Assembly: GCA_945859605.1 (NCBI GenBank) | Contig: OX243822.1 | Coordinates: 25,551,685 to 25,615,684 of the forward strand | From: Lumbricus rubellus | Lineage: Eukaryota; Annelida; Clitellata; Crassiclitellata; Lumbricidae | Direction: 5' to 3' | Length of the DNA stretch: 64,000 nt | Shown here: piece after piece, positions 57,244 to 64,000 of the stretch | Numbering within the stretch: the first letter of the stretch is position 1 | Layout: each line of letters starts with the position of its first letter | The notes under the pieces: generated by a model | Told to the model about the DNA's origin: nothing | The model's input: the letters and a program-made list of their open reading frames with translations, nothing else | Database searches by the model: none | Made by a program: the position numbers and the translations under genes

Positions 57244-58465
57244 ATGTCTTCGGCATTAGACAATGCAAGTGATGATGGAGGAAGGAAGACATTGGATGCT
57301 GCAGCAGGTGTATCCATGGAAACGGTATAGTGATGACAATTATGCATAATGTATTATGATGAAGATCATCAACACCATGATCATGATCATGATGAAGGTC
57401 ACCACAATCGACACCACCACGATCACCAGGATCACCACAATCGACACCACCATGATCACCACTACCATGATCACCAAGATCATCACCACTAAAATCACCA
57501 GGGTCTCCATGGGGGGGGGGGAATCCGGCCATGGCCCCTCCATTTAAAAATTGCATGGGACGTAGCCCCCATTCGGTTTCAAATTAGCAATAGGTATGGG
57601 GTGCCATGGCATATTGCACCCCTCCCCCATTGAAAAATTGCATGGGACGTGGCTCCCCCATTGGGTTCTCGAGCGGACAACTAAAAAAAGGTCATAAACT
57701 TTTTGCGACCAATGATGAAATTTTCCCTGCCTGTCCCAAGACCAAAGATTTTGGCCCCCTCCCCTTCGAACAGTTCTGGATCCGCCACACTGAGGGTCAC
57801 CACCGCCAGGATCACCAGAATCCCCACCATCATGATCACCATGATCACCACCACCACCACTCACTCTCTATGATTTTAGTATCTGATCGACATTTCAGGA
57901 AGTCTCATCTGATCTCGAATCTTCACTTCGATTGGCAAACGAGAAAAATCGAAACTTCCTGACACGATTGAAAGATCTGACACAAATGAATCGAATTATT
58001 AGCGATCAAAACAAGGAACTAAAAGAAGAAAATGATCGACTAGTAAGGATCAGTTGATCAGTTGATTAGTTCATGAATTCAATCATTTCTCGTCAATCAA
58101 TCAGTAGATCAATCAATAAATTTGATCAGCCTGTTAAACGAATTAATCAGTTTACAGTAACATTCGTCTATGTGTCTTGCATCAACGCTAGTTGGTATCT
58201 ATGCATGAGGTTTACATTTGTGTGGAAATTTTTGACAATGAGCATCAGAATGATGCTTTGAGCTCGTACTGAATAAAATGTTTTACTCGATTAATCTTCT
58301 AGATTTAATCACGATTAATTTCAATTAATTTGCTCAATGTTGCGTAAAAGTAAAATAACTGTAAAAAATGTAGTTATTGAGTTGGTTCCATCTTTTCTTT
58401 TACGAAGAACGTTAATTGAAGTATACCTCGGGACATTAAGCAAATAATAATAATAGTAATAATAA

Positions 58466-58496
<31 letters not shown>

Positions 58497-61175
58497 AATA
58501 AGAACCTTAGTCCTTCCCGTGCAGGTCTGCACATCAGTCAACACAGCTACTCCATTCTCCTCTGTCTATCGCCACCTCTACAGTGTCTTCCCACGTCAAT
58601 AGTAAGAATAATAATTATACCAGTAACAATAATAATAACAATGATGATGATTTTAATAATAATAATAATAATTTAAAAAATAATAATTTATAATGAGAAA
58701 ATTAATCTGTTGGAGCATTGTCATTTAAAGTGATAGGATAACAGACAAACTTTTGTTGGGTGAATCTGTCATTTAAGAAAAGCTGTTATTTTCTAGATGT
58801 CTGAACTGACATTGACAAAGTCTGCCACAGAACAACTGAAGTCAGAAGTGGACGAATGTTGGTCTGATAAATTGGTCTTGGCGTCACTGGGGACCGAAGT
58901 TGAGGACCTTCGCAAGCAGATTCACAACGATGGTCTTACGATTAAAAGACTCACAACAGCTTGTGAAGTAAGAATCGAGTTGGTAATTTACAAACACTCC
59001 ACCACTGTTCAGAGCACCCCTGAGTAGATGTTTCTTTAAAAAGAGACTCTATATAAATCACAGAATGAATGAATTAATGGATGCTCATTCCTGGTAGTGT
59101 CAGTCCCCAGCTTGGACAAAGGAGGAGGGCGATAATAATCGCTCTTTTATTTTTTGATTGAGCCTCATAGTTAAACCTGTGGAAAGTGCATATTAGATGA
59201 AGAAAAACTGTAAAATAATATTTCATTACATACAACTAAAAAATCGTGGCTTGCAGATAACTGCATAGGATGGACAAATACGAAATCGTGCAGCTCATCC
59301 AGACTTGATGTGTAGGCTACCAAAGATGTTTAGATGTGAAATCATCTTGACCTACTTATTTTACATATTACATATTTTTTATTCATGTCTACATTGTCTA
59401 GGGATCCTCTTGGGACATCTGCCCCTTCACCCCGAGAGTGCTCGAAGCACTTGCTTCTGGTTATTTCCCAGTATAGCAATTTGTTACATGTGAATATGGG
59501 GAAAACAACGGTGGTTATTGTCCTATTATGATTGTGTGAAGGAAATGGTTGGTTAATTACTGCTTAACCAAATCATAATCAAGATCATTGACGTCTCCCT
59601 CCTCCGTTGGGTCTAGCACTACCAGAATACACAACACTATAGCTGAGTTTCTAGGAAATTAATTGACCTGGAGGTTTGACTCATTTATATAGCACCGCTT
59701 AAACAGAATTGTAGTAATGATGAATGTTGCAGAATGGAAATGCCGCTTGTAAAGTAATGTAAATACAGAGACAATGTTACCACATTGCAGTTGCAGGTGT
59801 GGGAACTGTAAATATAGTTGCGAATTTATGTAGCGCCAGTTCAAGATGGACGCATCAGCTCGAAACTGTCTTTTGGAAATATTCAACTTTTCAGCTTGCC
59901 AAATGCTTGTTGCAATCTTTCAGGAAAAGAACCGAAGGATTGACTTACTTGCTCACCGGAAGCACCAACGGCAAAAGGTCTTTTATAATTATTAATCAAA
60001 ATCTATTTAAAACTACATGGAAATTAAATACTTGGATGTCTGTCTGTATGTATGTGAGTGTATCTTTATGTATGTTTGATTGTCAGTCAATCTGTCTATC
60101 AGTGTGTTTGCCTGCCTGTCTGTCTGTTTGTCAGTGTATCTACAGTGTTTCTGGGTCATTCTATTTCTGTCTAAGTTTTCTTGCCTTGTATTTATTGTTG
60201 CACTGCCTGTATTTCATAAGGTGTGCTTTATAGTGTAGTGGTTGGTCTTCTGGACTATAAACCGAGAGGTCAGGGTTCAAATCGCCACTATGGTGGAACT
60301 TTCGTTTTAGATTTCTGTTCCACATATGGCCTAAGCCAACTGAGCAGCCTGAGCTATAATGAGCACATTGGCTGTACACTGTCGGTTGGAATATGAGACG
60401 TCGAGGGAGAGAACTGGCCGAAGCTAAGAAAACAAAGTCGATAGTGCTTCATGCAATAATTGACCTCAGGAGCTAACTTAAGAGACTTCTTTTCTTATTC
60501 TTCCTCTTTTTCCTCTTCCTCCTTCTTTCCTCCTCCTCCTCTTCTTCTTCCTCTCTTTGTCTGTCTCTGTAGTTCGCTTTGTCTGGACAAATTTTTTAGG
60601 GTGGAGATAGTTGGAAAGACGGATGCGATGGATCCAGAAGCAGTGAATCTCCATCTATTGATTCCGAATCATCTGCCTCCGTAGCAACGACTTCAGATGA
60701 ACTGACGACATGCGAAGATCTGGTAACATACTTATTTACCTAACCGTCTTTCTGACTTAATTAGTCAACTCTCTGACTTACTTGGCCATCTTTCTGACTA
60801 ATTTAGCCATCTTTCTGATTAATTTAGCCATCTTCCTTATTTACTTTTCCATCTTTCTAACTTATATAACCATCTTTCTGACTATTTAGCCATCATTTTG
60901 ACTTACTTACCCATCTTTCTCACCAATCAGGTTATAAGCCAGGGTCTGTAGCTTCTAATGACTCGTTGTCCTCTGTACATTGCTTATTATGTTGTGGTTT
61001 GTGGCTTATTTTCTGTTTGTTGTTCTTAAATCTTAAACTTTGTTGTTCTTAGCTTTTGGCAGAAGATTTCCAGCTTCGATATCGACGTCTGTTGAATGAA
61101 AAGCTGACGCTAGAGAAAGTTCATTCCGAGGCACAGTTGCTGGTTTTGCAGCTGAAGAACGAGAACAAAGTCTGA
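57244..61175 (+). CDS. Coiled-coil protein, unrecognised family (six exons)
   Basis: Exons 57244-57324 (ATG at 57244), 57899-58042, 58797-58967, 59924-59977, 60600-60722 and 61053-61175 (stop 61173-61175) each have an AG acceptor and GT donor where needed, and all five introns are phase 0. The product has 231 residues. Residues 28-150 are strongly coiled-coil (for example LRLANEKNRNFLTRLKDLTQ, TEQLKSEVDE, EVEDLRKQIHNDG). Residues 151-191 form a Ser/Asp-rich linker (SSESPSIDSESSASV), and residues 192-231 a second helical stretch ending LQLKNENKV. No signal peptide or membrane segment is seen. I do not recognise the family. The first join (ends SMET, continues EVSSDLESS) is the least certain, and the donor after 59977 (GTCTTT) is weak. 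Confidence 0.72.
57360..57870. repeat. CAT/ACC-rich repeats and a G-run MITE remnant in intron 1
   Basis: ATGATCATGATCACCACC-type repeats at 57360-57495 and 57800-57870 surround a block (57510-57790) in which TTGCATGGGACGT occurs twice about 90 bp apart. No ends with target duplications were found. Confidence 0.5.
58440..58680 (-). mobile_element. LINE ORF end with AAT repeats
   Basis: On the minus strand the frame TWEDTVEVAIDRGEWSS precedes CADLHGKD and a stop, as in the copy at 22955. It is followed by an ATT/AAT run (AATAAT on the plus strand). It lies in intron 2 of the coiled-coil gene. Confidence 0.5.
60205..60450 (+). mobile_element. tRNA-derived SINE of a second family
   Basis: It starts with a tRNA-like part: TATAGTGTAGTGGTTGG (A box) and GGTCAGGGTTCAAATCGCC (B box), with a possible anticodon arm CTTCTGGACTATAAACC. 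The tail GAAGCTAAGAAAACAAAGTC is shared with 55100-55200. It lies in intron 4 of the coiled-coil gene. It is not a functional tRNA gene because the acceptor stem does not close well. Confidence 0.65.
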
Positions 61176-61194
61176 ATTGTTCTTAATTTCTTAA

Positions 61195-61425
61195 TCTCTG
61201 TTAGAACAGAACATGTTAAAGCAGAACATGCTAGAACAGAACGAACACGTTAGAACAGAATATGTAAAAACAGAACATGTTGGAACAGAATAGTTAGAAA
61301 AGTACTTGTTAGTCCAGAAGATGTTAGAATGGAATATGTTGGAACAGAATATATTTGAATAGAACACATTAGAACTAACACTTTGGAGCATAACTTTTTG
61401 ATAGAGCAGAACACTTTAGAACATA
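61195..61425. repeat. GTTAGAACAGAA-type tandem repeat
   Basis: About fourteen loose copies of GTTAGAACAGAACAT lie just downstream of the coiled-coil gene stop, probably within its 3' UTR. Confidence 0.75.
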
Positions 61426-61439
61426 AGGCATTTTTTGCC

Positions 61440-61620
61440 TTTTTAGTGGTATGCTCCTTGACCTGGCCTGGCCTCTCCTTGATGCTCCACTCCCTTTCTA
61501 GAACTCCTCAGGCATTCCTCTATCATCTTAAGACATTTTTGTTTAGCTGCACTGGGTTTGGGAGTGCCTATGAGTAGTCCCCTTGAAGATTCCCTATACA
61601 AATTCTTTTAATGAATAAAC
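61440..61620 (+). mobile_element. LINE C-terminal end and tail (CR1/L2-like)
   Basis: The frame encodes FLYHLKTFLFSCTGFGSAYE and a stop, then TACAAATTCTTTTAATGAAT and loose GAATGAAT repeats. It is the same ORF end as at 3761 and 5635. Confidence 0.65.
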
Positions 61621-61869
61621 GAATGAATTTTAAAAGGCACTCGAAACTCGTGTGCCATCATACTTATCTTTCATGGTTACACCTTGTAGCTGTATTAAAT
61701 GCTGATCAGCATCTGTTGCAAAGTATATCTAATCTTGATCTAACGACTTCTATATCATCGCTATCTTATTGCAAAAGAGATCAATTGATAGTTGTTTACC
61801 TTTCTTCTCGTGTTGAAATTCTTAGTTGCCATTCCTATTTTGGTTACCATTCTTTGCATTGCTTGCTGC

Positions 61870-62535
61870 AACCATGGGCGGAGTTTATCAGGGGCTAGGG
61901 GGGGCTAAGCCCCCTCAAGAATCCACCGACTTGACAATGTATCAATAAGGAATCCCAAGGGTAAAAATAATGGCACTTGTGGGGACAACAAAAGACCTAG
62001 ACTGTGAGTTGCTGGCCACCAGCCATGTGCGGAGTTTGGTCTCAGCTGGGGGGGGGGGGGGGGCTAAATCAATGTAACGCGGATCTCTATAATAGTCAAG
62101 TCAACTTCAAAGTAAGCAGGTCGCTAACAACACTGGAATTAGAATGATGGACTTAGACACCCGAAAATCTTTGGTAACACTGGAAAAAAATATGATGTCC
62201 TCAGACACCCGAAAATAGTTGATAATACAGGAATCAAACTGATGACCATAGACACCCATAAATCGTTGATAACCATATAATCAAAATGATGTCATTAGAC
62301 TCCCGAAGTAGAGGCCCAATAAGGCGGCTGACTCATTTGACCAGTACAGCCTTGACCTTCGCCCATTTGACCAGTACAGCCTTGACCTTCGCCCATTTGA
62401 CCAATACAGCCTTCACTTTCGTCCATTTGACTAATACAGCCTAAAAAAAGTAAAAAAAGTAAAAAAAGTAAAAAAAGGAAAAAAGTAAAAAAAGTAAAAA
62501 AAGTAAAAAAGTAAAAAATATTTTCTCTGGCGTAT
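61870..62535. repeat. Three consecutive tandem arrays
   Basis: At 61870-62060 GCGGAGTTT plus G-run words occur twice. At 62120-62310 a unit of about 55 bp (ATGATG, TTAGACACCCGAAAAT, TTGATAAC) is repeated four times. At 62332-62440 a 32-bp unit (CATTTGACCAGTACAGCC, TTGACCTTCGC) is repeated four times, followed by AAAAAAGTAAAAAAAG runs to 62520. Confidence 0.75.
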
Positions 62536-62540
62536 GTAAA

Positions 62541-62786
62541 ATGGACTACTCGAAAAAAGTTACAGAATTACGAAAAATCGCCGAGCCGAGCGGCCGGGAT
62601 GGATATTTTACAAGACGGTGGAAAGCGGCGTTCATTGCTAAAATTGACGCGCACATCCGCGAATGCTACGACGATGAATGCCCATGCAAGAATCCACGGC
62701 CGGATCGACAACAAGGGCCATGCGAGACCATCGTCGTTCGTCGCCGGCGCAATGGCAACCCACCCCCGTGTGATGCAAGGGCGTGA
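62541..62786 (+). other. Small open frame of 81 codons, function unknown
   Basis: It starts at an ATG after an A-rich tract and encodes a basic, charged peptide with a CYDDECPCKNP cluster. GC content is clearly higher than in the flanks, which favours coding, but no domain was recognised. It could be a first exon or part of a large transposon such as the Polinton to its right. Evidence is limited to composition. Confidence 0.3.
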
Positions 62787-63064
62787 GCGGACTACGACGT
62801 AGATATGGGATTACAATATCGCAAACGATTTTACACCGTTGGTTTATAATCGTCTTTGGATCAATCGAATTATTGCAGCTATAGTAGAGGTTCAGTTTTT
62901 AGGAACACCGCGTAAAAAGTGTGACATGCTACAAATTTAATTCGTTGGAACGTTTTTGATTCGACTTCTCGTGATGGAAATTTCCCGCAGTATTGACGAT
63001 GCGCTATTAGGCCCACAGTCTTTTCATTCACTTTCGTTATCGATATCAAACACGACATAGGCTA

Positions 63065-63320
63065 TTTTTCATAGTCGTCTCTTCATCATCGTAGTCATCA
63101 TCATCATCATCATCAACCCGATTTGTCGTCGTCATCTTCAACATCATCACCGCCACCACCACCGCCACCATCGTCATCATCATCATAGTCGTCATCATCA
63201 TCAACATCATCATCATCATAGTCGTCTCTTCATCATCGTAGTCATCATCATCATCATCATCAACCCGATTTGTCGTCGTCATCTCTTCATCATCGTCGCC
63301 ACCACCACCACCATCATCGT
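63065..63320. repeat. CAT/CGTCGT microsatellite with a duplicated block
   Basis: GTCTCTTCATCATCGTAGTC followed by CATCATCATCAACCCGATTT and GTCGTCGTCATC occurs twice, about 144 bp apart. Asp/Met-rich frames through it are artefacts. Confidence 0.75.
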
Positions 63321-63321
63321 C

Positions 63322-63638
63322 GTTCTCGTTGGTAGGAGAGAGAGACGGTCAAGCTCTGTACAAAATTTCGCAGATCGGTATTCAGTAGAAAATGTTTCGT
63401 GTCACGCCTCAGTCGAATAGATTTCAAAAACGTCCCTGTCACGTTTTATCGAAAAGTGTGACGGGTCCCTCGGTCACACTGTATCTAGTTATAGTCTGAC
63501 GTCATAGGACCGCCCTCCCGCCATAGCCACTCACAGTCAAGTGATAGAACGCAATAATGGTGGGATTTACCAGTTTCGATATTAATTATCACAAGTAGTA
63601 GGGAATGTTGGCGTCTGGCGTATTTTGTCAAAATCGTT
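63322..63638. other. Flank of the integrase gene, possible element end
   Basis: It contains a GTGTGACGGGTCCCTCGGTC patch with nearby inverse words (GTCCCTGTCACG) and TGACGTCA at 63499-63506. It is non-coding. It may include the end of the large element, but no target duplication could be recognised. Confidence 0.35.
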
Positions 63639-64000
63639 TCACAATGTTACCAAGTCTTCATTTTCGATCCACGAGTTGAACGAGTCTGGGTAGCCCAACC
63701 ACTTCACGAGACATTTCTTCCCGCGTTTCCTAATCACTTTTTCGATTCGAAATATTTCTTGAGTCGTCTTCTGTAGCTCCTGTTCATAGAATGAGCCTTG
63801 TATTTCCTCAGAATTAGAATCAGTAATCTTGTAAGTTGGTGGATCTGTATATTGAACCTGAGATACTACAAAAACCTCCTCCGTCCATCTAGGTATATAT
63901 CCTTTGTCAAAAATGTTCTTCTTCCTAGTTATTCTGACTCGATCGCCGATTGAAAACTTTGGTGTAATAGGCTCTGAAATCTCGTCGCCGTATAAATTCA
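63639..64000 (-). CDS. Polinton/Maverick-type integrase, C-terminal part with chromodomain (runs off window)
   Basis: From the window edge to a TGA at 63641-63639 a minus-strand frame of 119 residues is open; it has no ATG because it continues upstream. It contains FSIGDRVRI, GYIPRWTEEVF, DPPTYKITD, FYEQELQK and then a chromodomain-like EKVIRKRGKKCLVKWLGYP with FNSWI. A retrovirus-like integrase ending in this DNA-binding segment and chromodomain is typical of Polintons, which are large self-synthesising DNA transposons. A chromovirus (Ty3-type) integrase is the main alternative; the GYIPRWTEEVF segment favours Polinton. The terminal inverted repeat was not identified. Confidence 0.72.
   Translation of the reverse strand, partial: NLYGDEISEPITPKFSIGDRVRITRKKNIFDKGYIPRWTEEVFVVSQVQYTDPPTYKITDSNSEEIQGSFYEQELQKTTQEIFRIEKVIRKRGKKCLVKWLGYPDSFNSWIENEDLVTL

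Noticed and set aside
60205..60290. Functional tRNA gene
   Set aside because: A and B boxes are present, but the acceptor stem does not pair well and the sequence continues into a SINE body and tail.

Overview
This window is animal nuclear DNA, AT-rich and intron-dense, probably from a marine invertebrate. The genes have short exons with GT-AG introns, the encoded proteins are typical metazoan ones, and the introns are packed with DNA-transposon MITEs, LINE tails, tRNA-derived SINEs, a Helitron and microsatellites. I cannot name the species. LINE ends reading GCGCTATATAAAT and the mix of hAT, piggyBac-like, Helitron and Polinton elements would fit an echinoderm or another invertebrate deuterostome, but this is only an inference.

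Layout. (1) 415-4082, plus strand: the 3' six exons of UBLCP1, the nuclear proteasome phosphatase; its ubiquitin-like N-terminus lies upstream of the window. (2) 5349-10738, minus: seven exons of AAGAB (p34, adaptin-binding chaperone), facing UBLCP1 tail to tail; the first coding exon was not found. (3) 13501-31583, minus: a complete 13-exon coding region for SON, the SR-type splicing co-factor, predicted at 1717 residues, with 25 copies of an Asp/His-rich heptad, an RS domain, a G-patch and a double-stranded-RNA-binding domain. (4) 33516-40726, minus: a complete 11-exon HDAC8, predicted at 409 residues with the catalytic residues conserved. (5) 45266-49133, minus: a three-exon gene joining two C2H2 zinc fingers to a MULE-type transposase domain and a SWIM finger, 851 residues without a break. 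(6) 57244-61175, plus: a six-exon coiled-coil protein that I do not recognise. (7) 63639-64000, minus: the C-terminal end of a Polinton/Maverick-type integrase with a chromodomain, running off the window.

The host genes were assembled exon by exon. Each join was accepted only if acceptor, donor and codon phase agreed, and summed exon lengths give whole codon numbers for SON, HDAC8, the MULE-like gene and the coiled-coil gene. These genes do not form an operon or an obvious pathway. HDAC8, SON and AAGAB are co-oriented, and UBLCP1 converges on them.

Mobile DNA is the second theme. Elements bounded by terminal inverted repeats plus target-site duplications include hAT-type copies at 8742-9121, 14614-16458 (carrying a nested LINE with its own 12-bp duplication), 36273-36467 and 52711-53136; TTAA-flanked piggyBac-like MITEs at 3270-3332, 20267-20332 and 21049-22024; a 44-bp-TIR foldback element at 11001-11319; a mariner-like element at 43935-44942; and a Helitron at 34835-35561. 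Three near-perfect palindromes (17087-17165, 18969-19136, 35578-35625) and a 51-bp tandem duplication that creates a decoy splice acceptor in HDAC8 are the most unusual local structures.
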